Positions 16,612 to 26,556 of a stretch of 64,000 nucleotides of DNA are shown one piece after another; positions within the stretch are counted from its first letter, which is position 1, and every line of letters begins with the position of its first letter. The notes beneath the pieces were generated by a model. It had not been told where the DNA came from, did no database searches, and saw only the letters and a program-made list of their open reading frames with translations. The position numbers and the translations under genes were made by a program. The stretch comes from Sulfuriferula multivorans (GTDB taxonomy: Bacteria; Pseudomonadota; Gammaproteobacteria; Burkholderiales; Sulfuriferulaceae), in the NCBI RefSeq assembly GCF_003851125.1, contig NZ_BGOW01000026.1:1-64000 (forward strand), written 5' to 3'.

Positions 16612-16851
16612 ATGTACCTTGTTCTGAGCATTATCTTCAGTTGCCTGGCAGCGTTCTTCTATGTACCCGATTTTCTGGATATCCCGTTTGGCGTGATGAC
16701 CGCGCGTTTGGTATTTGAGCAACTGGCTTTTGTCATTGCCGTGCTGGCAGGGTTGGCTACATTCTCCCACTCGGTTGAAAAAGAGGGAATCTGGCCATGG
16801 AACCGTTGTCGTATGCTGAGTCGCGAGGCGCACCCGGCAGATCGCGACTGA
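16612..16851 (+). CDS. Possible small membrane protein
   Basis: From ATG 16612 (MYLVLSIIFSCLAAFFYV...) the product would be 79 residues with two hydrophobic segments (about 1-20 and 30-50) and a charged tail. The frame extends 26 codons further upstream without a better start. GGGGCGGCACACC gives a weak ribosome binding site. Function unknown. Confidence 0.35.
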   Translation: MYLVLSIIFSCLAAFFYVPDFLDIPFGVMTARLVFEQLAFVIAVLAGLATFSHSVEKEGIWPWNRCRMLSREAHPADRD

Positions 16852-16910
16852 CGCACAATCCCCGGCTTCCGGGGTAAAATGGCGGCTTTGCAACCCCGCT
16901 TCCAGCCGCC

Positions 16911-18137
16911 ATGCCCGTCAACCTGCTCCCCCCCCAGTCTGAACAGCTTTTACCCGTTGCCGGCGTCAACATCGGCATCGCCAGCGCAGGCATCAAGAAA
17001 CCCGGCCGACGCGATGTGACCGTCATGCAGCTCGCCCCCGGCAGCCGCGTGGCCGGCGTGTTCACGCAAAACCGCTTCTGCGCTGCACCGGTTACTGTCG
17101 CCAGACGCCATCTGCAAAAAGCCGCGCCGCGCGCATTGATCATCAACACCGGCAACGCCAATGCGGGTACCGGGGAGGCCGGCATGCAGGCGGCCAAGGC
17201 GGTGTGCGAGGCGCTCGCCGGTCTGGCCGGCTGTGCCGAGCGCGAAGTGCTGCCGTTCTCCACCGGCGTGATCATGGAGCCGCTGCCCGCCGACAAGATC
17301 ATCGCGGCACTCCCCGCCGCCCTGGCTGATTGCCGCGCCGATAACTGGTTTGCCGCCGCCCACGCCATCATGACCACCGATATCGTCGCCAAGGCGCTGT
17401 CCAGGCAAGTGCAGGTTGGCGGGAAGACGGTGACCATCACCGGCATCGCCAAGGGCTCCGGCATGATCCATCCCAACATGGCGACGCTGCTGGGCTACGT
17501 GGCGACCGACGCTGCCGTGGGCCAGGACGCGCTGCAGGCAATGGTCAAACACGCAGCCGACCAATCGTTCAACTGCATCACCGTAGACGGCGACACCTCC
17601 ACCAACGACTCGTTCATGCTGATCGCCACCGGCCAGGCGGGCAACGCCGAAATCACCGACACTGCCAGTGCCGATTACGCTGCGCTGGCTGTAGCGGTGA
17701 CGGAGGTATCCACTTGGCTCGCCCAGGCCATCGTGCGTGACGGTGAAGGTGCGACCAAATTCATGACTATCCGCGTTGAAGGCGGCCGCAGCCAGGAGGA
17801 ATGCCGCCAGATCGGCTACGCCATTGCCCATTCGCCGCTGGTGAAAACCGCCTTTTTCGCTTCCGACCCCAACCTCGGGCGCATCCTTGCCGCCATCGGC
17901 TATGCGGGTGTGGACGACCTCGATGTGAACACGCTGCAGCTCTACCTCGACGATGTACTGGTGGCGGAAAACGGCGGCCGCGCAGTAAGCTACCAGGAAG
18001 CCGATGGCCAGCGCGTGATGAAGCAGCCGGAAATCATCGTGCGCGTGGTGCTCAACCGCGGTGATGCGGCCGCTACCCTGTGGACCTGCGATTTCTCCTA
18101 CGACTACGTAAAAATCAATGCCGAATACCGCAGCTGA
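16911..18137 (+). CDS. argJ: Bifunctional glutamate N-acetyltransferase / ornithine acetyltransferase
   Basis: ArgJ moves the acetyl group from N-acetylornithine to glutamate, the cyclic route of arginine synthesis. The precursor cleaves itself at an Ala-Thr bond; here [16 protein letters not shown] places it at Ala191/Thr192, with Thr192 becoming the nucleophile. Other landmarks are [12 protein letters not shown] (78-88) and the C-terminal [13 protein letters not shown] region. Length 408 is normal. argH, the last step of the pathway, is at 57 kb. Confidence 0.95.
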   Translation: MPVNLLPPQSEQLLPVAGVNIGIASAGIKKPGRRDVTVMQLAPGSRVAGVFTQNRFCAAPVTVARRHLQKAAPRALIINTGNANAGTGEAGMQAAKAVCEALAGLAGCAEREVLPFSTGVIMEPLPADKIIAALPAALADCRADNWFAAAHAIMTTDIVAKALSRQVQVGGKTVTITGIAKGSGMIHPNMATLLGYVATDAAVGQDALQAMVKHAADQSFNCITVDGDTSTNDSFMLIATGQAGNAEITDTASADYAALAVAVTEVSTWLAQAIVRDGEGATKFMTIRVEGGRSQEECRQIGYAIAHSPLVKTAFFASDPNLGRILAAIGYAGVDDLDVNTLQLYLDDVLVAENGGRAVSYQEADGQRVMKQPEIIVRVVLNRGDAAATLWTCDFSYDYVKINAEYRS

Positions 18138-19005
18138 CCTGGCGCAATTGCTGGCGCGCGCCGAGCGCGTACTGGCGCGGCTGGAAGCCTGGTTGCCGGC
18201 CGTGCCGCCGGCCACCGACTGGGACGCGGCGATCGCTTTCAGATGGCGCAAGCGCGGCGACAGCGGCTGGATCGAAGCCGTGCCGCATCCGCACAAAATC
18301 GAACTGGCACACCTCACCGGTATCGACGAGCAAAAACAGCGCATCGAGCAGAACACGCGCCAGTTCCTGGCCGGCCGCCCGGCCAACAACGTGTTGCTGA
18401 CCGGCGCGCGAGGTACCGGCAAATCCTCGCTGGTGAAAGCGCTGCTGAACCAGTTTGCACCGAAAGGCCTGCGCCTGATCGAAGTGGACAAGGCCCACCT
18501 GGTGGACCTGGCGGATATCGCCGAACAGCTGGTCGGGCGGCGCGAGCGCTTTATCGTGTTTTGCGACGACCTTTCGTTCGAGACCGGCGAACCGGGCTAC
18601 AAGGCGCTCAAGGCGGTGCTCGACGGCGCCATCGCCGCGCCGCCGGACAATGTGCTGATCTACGCCACCTCCAACCGCCGCCACCTGATGCCCGAATACA
18701 TGGCAGAAAACGAACTCACCCGCCACGTCGGCAATGAGGTGCATCCATTCGAGGCGGTGGAAGAAAAAGTCTCGCTGTCGGAACGCTTCGGCCTGTGGCT
18801 GTCGTTTTACCCGTTCGACCAGGACGTGTATCTGGCCATCGTGCAAACCTGGCTCGATGCCTTGGGTGTAACGGTTAAAGACCCCGACGCCATGCGCCGC
18901 GCTGCGCTGCAATGGTCGCTGGAGCGTGGCGCGCGTTCCGGGCGGGTGGCGTGGCAGTTTGCGCGCGATTATGCAGGGCGGCAGCGAGGCGGCAAGCGCA
19001 AATAA
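18118..19005 (+). CDS. DUF815-family AAA+ ATPase
   Basis: Walker A is GARGTGKSS (about residues 96-104), Walker B is [11 protein letters not shown] (about 144-154), and [14 protein letters not shown] acts as the sensor region. This is the DUF815 pattern. DUF815 proteins are widespread but lack a settled role. It overlaps the 3' end of argJ by 20 bases in another frame, so it is co-transcribed and probably translationally coupled. It is followed by a strong terminator. Confidence 0.88.
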   Translation: MPNTAADLAQLLARAERVLARLEAWLPAVPPATDWDAAIAFRWRKRGDSGWIEAVPHPHKIELAHLTGIDEQKQRIEQNTRQFLAGRPANNVLLTGARGTGKSSLVKALLNQFAPKGLRLIEVDKAHLVDLADIAEQLVGRRERFIVFCDDLSFETGEPGYKALKAVLDGAIAAPPDNVLIYATSNRRHLMPEYMAENELTRHVGNEVHPFEAVEEKVSLSERFGLWLSFYPFDQDVYLAIVQTWLDALGVTVKDPDAMRRAALQWSLERGARSGRVAWQFARDYAGRQRGGKRK

Positions 19006-19046
19006 CAACGATCAGTGACAAGGCCGAGCATGACCCCTATACCCAT

Positions 19047-19078
19047 AGCCCGGATGGCCAAATCATCCGGGCTTTTTT
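19047..19078 (+). terminator. Rho-independent terminator after the DUF815 gene
   Basis: AGCCCGGATG (19047-19056) pairs with CATCCGGGCT (19064-19073) over a 7-base loop, then TTTTTT. Confidence 0.92.
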
Positions 19079-19178
19079 GCCTACGGCGTGGGCTTTAAGT
19101 TTGTGTTAATAATTCCCCATGTATTCTCCCGGTCATGCTTACGTAAACCGCGTGGGCAGAGCATGGAAGGGGAAAATC

Positions 19179-19943
19179 ATGAATAAGTTGTTGAACAGAG
19201 TGCCGGAAGTGACGTTGTTTTTCTGGCTGATCAAGATCATGGCCACCACGGTGGGTGAAACGGCGGCTGATTTTCTGTCGGCCACACTGAATCTTGGTCT
19301 GGGCATTACCTCCTACATTATGGGCGGCCTGTTGGTTGCCGCCCTGCTGATCCAGTTCAAGCTGAAACGTTATGTCCCCTCCAGTTACTGGCTGGTGGTG
19401 GTTCTGGTCAGTATCGTCGGCACATTGATTACCGACAGGCTGGTCGATGAAGCGGGCGTGAGCCTGGTGACCACCAGTATTATTTTCGGCGCCGCATTAG
19501 TAGCGACATTTGCGCTCTGGTACGCCAGCGAAAAAACCTTGTCCATACACTCGATCTTCACTGCTAAAAGGGAGCTGTTCTATTGGGCAGCCATCCTGTT
19601 TACCTTTGCTCTGGGTACCGCCGCAGGCGACCTGTTTGCCGAAGGCATGCATCTGGGTTACGCACCTTCCGCATTCATCTTTGGCGGGGTCATCGCGGCG
19701 ATTACCTTTGCGCACTACGTCTTCAAGTTGAACGCCGTACTGGCATTCTGGCTGGCCTACATCCTCACGCGTCCGCTGGGTGCATCCATGGGCGATTTGT
19801 TGTCCCAACCGGTGACTAACGGAGGCGTCGGTTTGGGCACTGTCGGCACCAGCGCGATTTTCATGGTGGCGATCATGAGTCTGGTGAGTTACATCAGTTT
19901 GCAGCGGAAGCGGCAGTTGTGTGCCCTACCCGTCACGGAATAA
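19179..19943 (+). CDS. COG4705-type multipass membrane protein
   Basis: I start it at ATG 19179 because GGAAGGGG lies just before; the frame opens 20 codons earlier. The 254-residue product has about eight membrane segments. Three related motifs recur at similar spacing: KIMATTVGETAADFL (N-terminal), TFALGTAAGDLFAE (middle) and TRPLGASMGDLLSQ (C-terminal). These suggest internal duplication of a G-x(3-4)-D-(L/F)-type membrane motif. This matches the COG4705 'membrane-anchored protein' family, whose function is not established. It is transcribed toward the RND efflux genes, 60 bases ahead of the outer-membrane component. Confidence 0.75.
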   Translation: MNKLLNRVPEVTLFFWLIKIMATTVGETAADFLSATLNLGLGITSYIMGGLLVAALLIQFKLKRYVPSSYWLVVVLVSIVGTLITDRLVDEAGVSLVTTSIIFGAALVATFALWYASEKTLSIHSIFTAKRELFYWAAILFTFALGTAAGDLFAEGMHLGYAPSAFIFGGVIAAITFAHYVFKLNAVLAFWLAYILTRPLGASMGDLLSQPVTNGGVGLGTVGTSAIFMVAIMSLVSYISLQRKRQLCALPVTE

Positions 19944-20005
19944 GGCTCGCAGAGCCAGGCTCATTCAGCATCGGTGAAGGTAATCTCAGGAGAAAAAGGA
20001 AACCC

Positions 20006-21379
20006 ATGCAGTTTAAAATTTCCGCGCTGGTTTTGCTGCTGGGCGTATTGTCTGGCTGCGCCACTTATGCGCCCAAGCCGCTGCCCGATCGGGTGAATTT
20101 GCCGCAGTCGGCCGCGTCGATCACGCTTGACCCGGCGCGCTTGCCGTTCCGAAATCTGTCCAGCCACATTTTCAACCCCGCCGACGGGCTGGACATGGAC
20201 GAAGTGGCGATGCTGGCTGTCGCCAACAACCCGCAACTTCGGCAGGCAAGAGATGCGCTCGGCATTGCCCGCGCGCAGTCCTTTGCCGCCGGGCTATTGC
20301 CCGATCCGCAACTGGGTGTCACCGCCGACCACCCCACCAATGGCACGGTGGCCAATACCAATGCCTTCAACTTCAATCTGAATTACGACGTCAACGCGCT
20401 GTTGCTGCGTTCCTCGCGCAAAGGCGCTGCACAGGCGGAAACACAGCGGGTGAATCTGGATCTGTTGTGGCAGGAATGGCAGGTGGTGAGCCAGGCGCGT
20501 CTGCTGTTCACCCAACTCACTGCGCAGGAAGCGCTGATGGCGCAGTTGCAAACGGCGCTCAAGCTACTGGACGACCGTTATCAAAAAAGTCAGCAGGCGC
20601 TGGCGGCGGGCAATGTCACCGTCGATCTGGCCAGCGCAGACCTGATCGCGTTGCAAAATGTCGAGCGTCAAATCAACGATCTGGAACGCGGCTGCCTGAA
20701 AAATCAGGCCAGTTTGAATGGCTTGTTGGGATTGTTGTCCACCACGCATTTGTCGTTGGTAGGAGAGCCGCACGCTACGCTGATGGACGCTGCAGCGCTA
20801 CAAAAAGATTTGGTCGAACGACTCAATCAGCGTCCGGATTTGCAGGCGCTGCAGGCGGGCTATCGCTCCCAGGAGGAAAGGTTTCGCGGTGCGGTACTGG
20901 CGCAGTTCCCGGCGCTCAACGTTGGGCTGACACGGGCACGTGACACCAGCGGCCTGTATACCATGGGCTTTGGCATGACCCTGAGCCTGCCGGTTTTCAA
21001 CCGTAACCGCGGCAATATCGCGATTGAAAATGCTACGCGCACGCAATTGTTCGATGCATACCAGGATCGACTCAACAGCGCCTACAGCGAAGTCGCCATC
21101 GCGCTGGAAAATCAGCCACTGTTGCAAAGCCAATTGCAACGCACACGCGCAGGCGAGCAACAACTGCAAGTCGTTGCCCGGCGCGCTCAGGCAGCGTTTC
21201 AAGCGGGCAATCTGGCCGCTGCAGATTATGTGCGCTTGCAAACCGCATTGCTGGATAAACAGACCGAAGCCATCAATTTGCAGGAAGCCTTGATGGAACA
21301 ACAGATCGCGCTGGAAACCCTGCTGGGTCCCGACCTTCCCACGCTAGCCAATCACAGGAGAACGAATCATGCGCCGTGA
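20006..21379 (+). CDS. TolC-family outer-membrane efflux lipoprotein
   Basis: I start it at ATG 20006 (GGAGAAAAAGG upstream), giving 457 residues. MQFKISALVLLLGVLSGC is a lipoprotein signal with the acylated Cys at residue 18. The two long alpha-helical repeats of the outer-membrane efflux (OEP) fold follow. Family signs include MLAVANNPQLRQARDALGIARAQ and, in the second repeat, PDLQALQAGYRSQEERFRGA. Its stop overlaps the start of the adaptor gene by 11 bases. It should form the outer-membrane exit duct of the RND pump encoded next. The CusC/CzcC versus multidrug type cannot be told from sequence alone. Confidence 0.88.
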   Translation: MQFKISALVLLLGVLSGCATYAPKPLPDRVNLPQSAASITLDPARLPFRNLSSHIFNPADGLDMDEVAMLAVANNPQLRQARDALGIARAQSFAAGLLPDPQLGVTADHPTNGTVANTNAFNFNLNYDVNALLLRSSRKGAAQAETQRVNLDLLWQEWQVVSQARLLFTQLTAQEALMAQLQTALKLLDDRYQKSQQALAAGNVTVDLASADLIALQNVERQINDLERGCLKNQASLNGLLGLLSTTHLSLVGEPHATLMDAAALQKDLVERLNQRPDLQALQAGYRSQEERFRGAVLAQFPALNVGLTRARDTSGLYTMGFGMTLSLPVFNRNRGNIAIENATRTQLFDAYQDRLNSAYSEVAIALENQPLLQSQLQRTRAGEQQLQVVARRAQAAFQAGNLAAADYVRLQTALLDKQTEAINLQEALMEQQIALETLLGPDLPTLANHRRTNHAP

Positions 21380-22385
21380 ATTGATTTTGCTGGGCTGGCT
21401 GCTTGCCGTCAGTCCGGTGTGGGCAGCCGATCCCCCCAGCGTTGCAGTGCAAACCGTGGTGCTGAAACAGCAAATGATGACCGACACGATATCCGGCTAC
21501 GGCGTGGTGTCGCCGGATACGCGCAGTCTGCAGAACATCAATTTGCCGCGTGCCGGGCAGGTCGTCAGCCTGCTGGTGAATGCCGGGCAGGTAGTGAAAA
21601 AAGGCGCGCCGCTGCTGGAGTTCGGCACCGGCACTGATGCCGCGCTGAGCTATCAGCAGGCCGTTGTGGCCGTGCGTTTTGCCGCGGGCGAAGTGGCGCG
21701 TATCGAGCAACTGGTGAGCCAGCAACTCGCCACCCAATCGCAACTGGGGGCGGCGAAAAAATCCCTGGCGGATGCCCAGGCAGCCTTGCAGGCCCAGCAA
21801 AAAATGGGCAACGGGCGCAGTCTGGAACGCGTTGCAGCGCCGTTTGACGGCGTGGTGGCGAGCATTTCGGCCGCGCAGGGCGACCGACTGGCTGCTGGTG
21901 CGCCAGTGCTGCAGATGGCGCGTGACGGCGGCCAGCGCGTGGTGCTGGGTGTGGAACCGGAAGACGTGACGGGCGTACATCCGGGCCAGACCGTGAGCGT
22001 GGCGTCGGTATTCAATGACACGCGTCAGGTAACCGGGCGGGTGACCCAGGTGTTTGGCATGGTCAATCCGCAAACCCAGTTTGTCGACGTGCTGGTGGAC
22101 ATACCCCATGGCGGTTTGATCGCCGGGACGCGTGTGCACGCGACCATCCAGCTGGGCCAACAACCTGCCTGGGTGGTGCCGCGTTCCGCCGTGCTGCGTG
22201 ATGCGCAGGGCGCCTATCTGTTTCAGGTTCAGGCAGGCAAGGCGCACCGTGTAAACCTGCATACAGGATTGGAGCAGGGCGGGGTGGTGGCAGTGAGCGG
22301 CAGTATTAATACGAACCAGCCGGTGGTCAGCCTGGGCAATTATGAATTACAGGATGGGATGGCGGTTCGCGGGAGCGGCAAATGA
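21369..22385 (+). CDS. RND efflux periplasmic adaptor (membrane fusion protein)
   Basis: The signal peptide is MRRELILLGWLLAVSPVWAADP. The 338-residue protein has the lipoyl-like half motifs (INLPRAGQVVSLLVNAGQVVKKGAPLLEF at about 58-86 and VAAPFDGVVASISAAQGDRLAAG at about 156-178). A beta-barrel region and a helical hairpin lie around and between them. This is a standard adaptor joining the inner-membrane pump to the TolC-like duct. No metal-binding His/Met-rich extension is visible. It overlaps the pump gene by four bases. Confidence 0.88.
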   Translation: MRRELILLGWLLAVSPVWAADPPSVAVQTVVLKQQMMTDTISGYGVVSPDTRSLQNINLPRAGQVVSLLVNAGQVVKKGAPLLEFGTGTDAALSYQQAVVAVRFAAGEVARIEQLVSQQLATQSQLGAAKKSLADAQAALQAQQKMGNGRSLERVAAPFDGVVASISAAQGDRLAAGAPVLQMARDGGQRVVLGVEPEDVTGVHPGQTVSVASVFNDTRQVTGRVTQVFGMVNPQTQFVDVLVDIPHGGLIAGTRVHATIQLGQQPAWVVPRSAVLRDAQGAYLFQVQAGKAHRVNLHTGLEQGGVVAVSGSINTNQPVVSLGNYELQDGMAVRGSGK

Positions 22386-25300
22386 ACTTCACCCTGTGGA
22401 TGCAGGGGCATCGGCGCTCGATATTGTTCCTGCTGGTTTTGCTGGCGCTGGCGGGGGCGCTGGCTGCATTCAAGTTGCCGGTGACACTGTTCCCCAACGT
22501 GGATTTTCCGCGCGTGCTGGTATCGCTGGATGCGGGCGACCGCCCGGCGGATTTGATGATGCTGTCGGTAACCCAGCCAGTGGAGGAGGCGGTGCGGCGC
22601 GTGCCCGGCGTGCGCGATGTGCGCTCCACCACCAGCAGGGGTACGGCGGAAGTGTCGATCAGTTTCGACTGGGGCATCGACATGGGCTTGGCCACCTCGC
22701 AGGTAAATGAAGCGATTACCCAGATCCTGCCGAATCTGCCGTCGGGAACCCAGATGTCGACCAAGCGCATGGACCCGACGGTATTCCCGATTCTGGCGTA
22801 CAGCCTGACCTCGAAAACGCAATCGCAAACGGCGCTCTATGATCTGGCGCGTTACCAGTTGCGTCCGCTGCTCTCCAGCGTTAATGGCGTAGCGCGCATC
22901 GAGGTGATCGGCGGCGCGCAGGAGGAGTACGAAGTCACCGTGGATCCGGCGCGATTGCTGGCGTACGGATTGACCCTGACGGACGTGGCGCAGGCATTGA
23001 GCGCGGCCAATGTGGTCACTGCGGTGGGGCGGCTGGAGGATCATTACAAGCTGTATCTGGCGATTGCCGATGCACGCCTGAAAAATGTAAAACAGATCGG
23101 CAGTACGGTCATCAAGAGCGGGACCAGCGGGATAGTGCGTCTGGAAGATGTGGCGAAAGTGAGCGACGGTGTGGTGCCGCAATGGATCAAGGTCAATGCC
23201 GATGGCCGTCCGGCGGTGTTGTTCAACATCTACCAGCAGCCCGGCAGCAACAGCGTGCAGATTGCGCGCGACGTGCAGGCCAAACTCGCCGCCTATCACT
23301 CGCAACTGCCGGCGGGGGTGAAGCTCGCCAACTGGTACGACCAGAGCGTGCTGGTGCTGGACTCGGCCGCCAGCGTGCGCGATGCGATCATGATCGGCAC
23401 CGGGCTGGCGGTGCTGGTGCTGTTCGCCTTTCTGCGCAACATCAAAATTACCCTGATCGCTGCCGTGGTCGTGCCCACCGTACTGGCAGCGACAGTGGTG
23501 TTGCTGTACGTCCTGGGCATGAGCTTCAATATCATGACCCTGGGCGGCATGGCGGCAGCAGTGGGGCTGATTATCGACGATGCAATCGTGATGATCGAGC
23601 ACATCGTGCGGCGCCTGCGCGGCGCGACCGGCGAGCATCACGGCCGGGTGATGGCGGCAGCGATGGAATTCATGCGTCCGCTGGCGGGCTCGTCGGCTTC
23701 CACCATCATCATCTTTTTGCCGCTGGCGTTTCTGACCGGCGTGACCGGCGCGTTTTTCAAGGCGCTGTCGCTGACTATGGCGTCGGGGCTGATCATTTCC
23801 TTTCTGGTGACGTGGCTGGCGGTGCCGCTGCTGGCGGATCATTTCCTCACTGAAAAAGACGCCAACCAGAAGGAAGGCGGGCGCCTGACCGAATGGATGC
23901 ACCGCCGCTATGCTGCGCTGATGCAACGCGTGCTGGCGCGGCCGGTGCTGATTCTGCTACTGGTCGTGCCCTTGCTCGGTCTGGGTGTGCTTGCGTACAC
24001 CCAGGTCGGTTCCGGTTTCATGCCGGCCATGGACGAAGGCGGCTTCATTCTCGACTACCGTGCCGCACCCGGCACCTCGCTCACCGAGACCGACCGCCTG
24101 TTGCAGCAGGTGGAAGCGATCATCAAGGCCAATCCGTATGTGGACACTTATTCGCGGCGCACCGGTACGCAATTGGGCGGAGGCCTGACCGAGGCCAACG
24201 AAGGCGACTTTTTTATCCGCCTGAAAGCCGGCAAACGCCCGCCGATCGAGACGGTGATGGACGACATCCGCAGCCAGGTCGAACAGCGGGTACCGGGTCT
24301 CAAAATCGAGCTGGCGCAGCTGATGGAAGACGTCATCGGCGATCTCACCTCGGTGCCGCAGCCGATCGAAATCAAGCTGTTTTCCGATAACCCGGACGAG
24401 CTCACGGCGAGCGCGAAAAAAGTGCAGGCAGCGATCAACAAGGTACCCGGCGTGGTGGATACGCGCGACGGCATCAACCCGGCCGGCGACGCGCTGGAAA
24501 TCCGCGTGGACCGGGTCAAGGCAGCGCTGGAGGGAATGAACCCGGACAGCATCACGCAAACCCTGAGCGGCTATCTGTCCGGCGTGGTCACCACGCAAAT
24601 GCAGAAAGGTCCGAAACTGGTCGGCGTGCGCGTGTGGATTCCGCAGGATCAGCGCGCCATCACCCCAGACGTCGGCAAGCTGCTGATCCGCGCGCCCGAC
24701 GGGCATGTGTTCCCGCTCAGTCGGGTGGCGCAGATTGTGCCGATCAGCGGCCAGCCGCAAATCCGGCGCGAGAACCTCAAGCGCATGGTGGCCGTTACCG
24801 GGCGCATCAGCGGGCGTTCCATGGGGCCGGTCATCGCCGATATCCAGAAAATCATGGCGCAGCCGAACCTATTGCCCAAAGGCATGTACTTCGAATTGGG
24901 CGGCGTTTACAAGCAGCAGCAAATCGCATTTAAGGGCTTGATGGCGGTATTCATCGCGGCGATCGGGCTGGTGTTCCTGCTGCTGCTGTTTCTGTACGAA
25001 AGCTTCCGCATGGCGCTGGCGATACTGGCGATCCCACTGCTGGCGGTATCGGCGGTGTTTATCGGGCTGTGGGTGACCGGCATCGAACTCAATATCTCGG
25101 CGATGATGGGCATGACCATGATTATCGGCATCGTCACCGAGGTCGCGATTTTTTACTTTTCCGAGTACCGCGATCTGATCCGCGAAATGCCGTTTCCGCA
25201 GGCGCTGATCGAGGCCGGCAAAAACCGCATGCGCCCCATCGCCATGACCACCTTCGCCGCCATTCTCACCCTGCTGCCCCTGGCGTTTGCCATCGGCCAG

Positions 25301-25432
25301 GGCTCCGCCATGCAGCAGCCGCTGGCGGTGGCCATCATTGCCGGGCTGGCGGTGCAGTTGCCGCTGGTGCTGCTGGTGATGCCGGTGCTGTACTGGCTGC
25401 TGGCAGGCAAAGCAGACGAATCAGCCGGGTAA
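22382..25432 (+). CDS. RND inner-membrane efflux transporter (AcrB/MdtB superfamily)
   Basis: This proton-driven pump of 1016 residues has the usual twelve-helix layout with two large periplasmic loops. TM4 has GLIIDDAIVMIEHI with the paired Asp of proton relay. The N-terminal FKLPVTLFPNVDFPRV and the loop motif SGFMPAMDEGGFILDY are family signatures. The TM4 pattern and lack of clear metal-site motifs favour an organic-substrate (HAE-like) pump, but a heavy-metal role is not excluded. Some alignment-based classification would settle that. Confidence 0.9.
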   Translation: MNFTLWMQGHRRSILFLLVLLALAGALAAFKLPVTLFPNVDFPRVLVSLDAGDRPADLMMLSVTQPVEEAVRRVPGVRDVRSTTSRGTAEVSISFDWGIDMGLATSQVNEAITQILPNLPSGTQMSTKRMDPTVFPILAYSLTSKTQSQTALYDLARYQLRPLLSSVNGVARIEVIGGAQEEYEVTVDPARLLAYGLTLTDVAQALSAANVVTAVGRLEDHYKLYLAIADARLKNVKQIGSTVIKSGTSGIVRLEDVAKVSDGVVPQWIKVNADGRPAVLFNIYQQPGSNSVQIARDVQAKLAAYHSQLPAGVKLANWYDQSVLVLDSAASVRDAIMIGTGLAVLVLFAFLRNIKITLIAAVVVPTVLAATVVLLYVLGMSFNIMTLGGMAAAVGLIIDDAIVMIEHIVRRLRGATGEHHGRVMAAAMEFMRPLAGSSASTIIIFLPLAFLTGVTGAFFKALSLTMASGLIISFLVTWLAVPLLADHFLTEKDANQKEGGRLTEWMHRRYAALMQRVLARPVLILLLVVPLLGLGVLAYTQVGSGFMPAMDEGGFILDYRAAPGTSLTETDRLLQQVEAIIKANPYVDTYSRRTGTQLGGGLTEANEGDFFIRLKAGKRPPIETVMDDIRSQVEQRVPGLKIELAQLMEDVIGDLTSVPQPIEIKLFSDNPDELTASAKKVQAAINKVPGVVDTRDGINPAGDALEIRVDRVKAALEGMNPDSITQTLSGYLSGVVTTQMQKGPKLVGVRVWIPQDQRAITPDVGKLLIRAPDGHVFPLSRVAQIVPISGQPQIRRENLKRMVAVTGRISGRSMGPVIADIQKIMAQPNLLPKGMYFELGGVYKQQQIAFKGLMAVFIAAIGLVFLLLLFLYESFRMALAILAIPLLAVSAVFIGLWVTGIELNISAMMGMTMIIGIVTEVAIFYFSEYRDLIREMPFPQALIEAGKNRMRPIAMTTFAAILTLLPLAFAIGQGSAMQQPLAVAIIAGLAVQLPLVLLVMPVLYWLLAGKADESAG

Positions 25433-25542
25433 CACACTGTTACAGTTTGGCTGTACTCGGAAATGGCGCAGAAACGCCTGTCGGTCATGATGCAAGCGTG
25501 GATTCGAAAACGGATCGCCACATCACGACAAGGAGATGAATC

Positions 25543-26142
25543 ATGCGTACAACCCAACTGACTGCCGGAGCAATTGCCCTGATGACGCTGAGCACGGCTG
25601 CGCTGGCAGACCGCCCGGAATATTTCAACGACCGTGCACGCGTACTTTCCTCCACACCGATCTATCAGCAGGTGAATGAGCCGCGTCGCGAATGCTGGAC
25701 CGAAACGGTGGACGGCGGATACAGAAATGAGCCACGCTCCTACGGCGGCGCCATCATCGGCGGCGTGGTCGGCGGACTGCTCGGCAATACCGTGGGTCAG
25801 GGCAATGGCCGCACTGCTGCGACTGCGGTAGGCGCGGTGACCGGCGCACTGGTGGGCGACAACATCAGCAGCAATGGCCGCCGCGGTGATGGCTACTATC
25901 AGCCGCGCCAGGTGGAGCATTGCCAGACCCGCGACAACTATCGTCAGGTGGTGTCCGGCTACAACGTGGTGTATCGCTACCGCGGCCGCAACATGAGCAC
26001 CACGCTGCCCTACAATCCGGGTCGCTTCATCGACGTGAACGTGGCTGTCGGGGAAAACCGTGGCGGCTACGGCGGCGATTATCGCGGCGGTTACCGGCAA
26101 GTTCGCCAGCACCGCGACTGGAACGACGACAATGACGATTGA
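25543..26142 (+). CDS. Secreted glycine-zipper (2TM) protein
   Basis: The signal peptide is MRTTQLTAGAIALMTLSTAALADRP. The glycine-zipper stretch AIIGGVVGGLLGNTVG ... AVGAVTGALVGDNIS lies at about residues 68-105. A Tyr/Arg/Gly-rich tail (about 160-199) follows. Such proteins are usually small outer-membrane or periplasmic lipoprotein-like factors of unclear function. A shift of AAGGAG before the ATG supports the start. It stands 110 bases after the RND pump and may be a separate unit. Confidence 0.75.
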   Translation: MRTTQLTAGAIALMTLSTAALADRPEYFNDRARVLSSTPIYQQVNEPRRECWTETVDGGYRNEPRSYGGAIIGGVVGGLLGNTVGQGNGRTAATAVGAVTGALVGDNISSNGRRGDGYYQPRQVEHCQTRDNYRQVVSGYNVVYRYRGRNMSTTLPYNPGRFIDVNVAVGENRGGYGGDYRGGYRQVRQHRDWNDDNDD

Positions 26143-26195
26143 TGGTTTGCGTCATGGCAATGTCGCGGGCAGGACAGTCAACGCGCTAGCTCAGG

Positions 26196-26217
26196 GACGC
26201 GCCGCTGGAGGCGCGTC
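26196..26217 (+). terminator. Hairpin after the glycine-zipper gene (weak terminator)
   Basis: GACGCGCC (26196-26203) pairs with GGCGCGTC (26210-26217). The stem is strong but no T-run follows, so termination is uncertain. Confidence 0.4.
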
Positions 26218-26275
26218 TCTCTGGAGCGCCGGGTTGGGTGGCAAGGCCAGAGATGGCATTCTGCGTTGACCGCCG

Positions 26276-26485
26276 TCATTTATTTTGGTGGAATTCCCAG
26301 CCAAGCTTGGCCGAATAAACATGATGCCCGCTTTCTACTGGAATGTACGCAAACACGTATCCTTCAGGGAGAGGCGTGGTTTTTGCCTCTTCAAGCGAAG
26401 CAAAGGAAAGCGCATATTGTTTTCCGGGTTGGCCCTCGTTCTTGATCAGAAAGGTTTCAGTGGAATAGATAACTCTAATGCTCAT
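26276..26485 (-). CDS. Hypothetical protein, 69 aa
   Basis: From ATG 26485 (GGAGAG eight to nine bases upstream) the protein reads MSIRVIYSTETFLIKNEG, then YALSFASLEEAKTTPLPEGYVFAYIP. It is probably one small alpha/beta domain. I do not recognise it. The frame can be extended five codons further to another start. Base composition here is AT-richer than the surrounding genes. Confidence 0.55.
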   Translation of the reverse strand: MSIRVIYSTETFLIKNEGQPGKQYALSFASLEEAKTTPLPEGYVFAYIPVESGHHVYSAKLGWEFHQNK

Positions 26486-26556
26486 GGTTTTTCTCTCCAA
26501 TATCGATACGAGTTTTTACTTACGTCTCTGCGGGCTATGACTTCTGTATCGAGGCG

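Noticed and set aside
16950-18491. A 513-codon minus-strand open frame over argJ
   Set aside because: Gly/His-rich shadow of argJ and the DUF815 gene; no domain and no ribosome binding site.
22340-23926. A 528-codon minus-strand open frame over the RND pump
   Set aside because: Composition typical of an antisense frame (His/Gln/Arg-rich); the pump on the plus strand is unambiguous.
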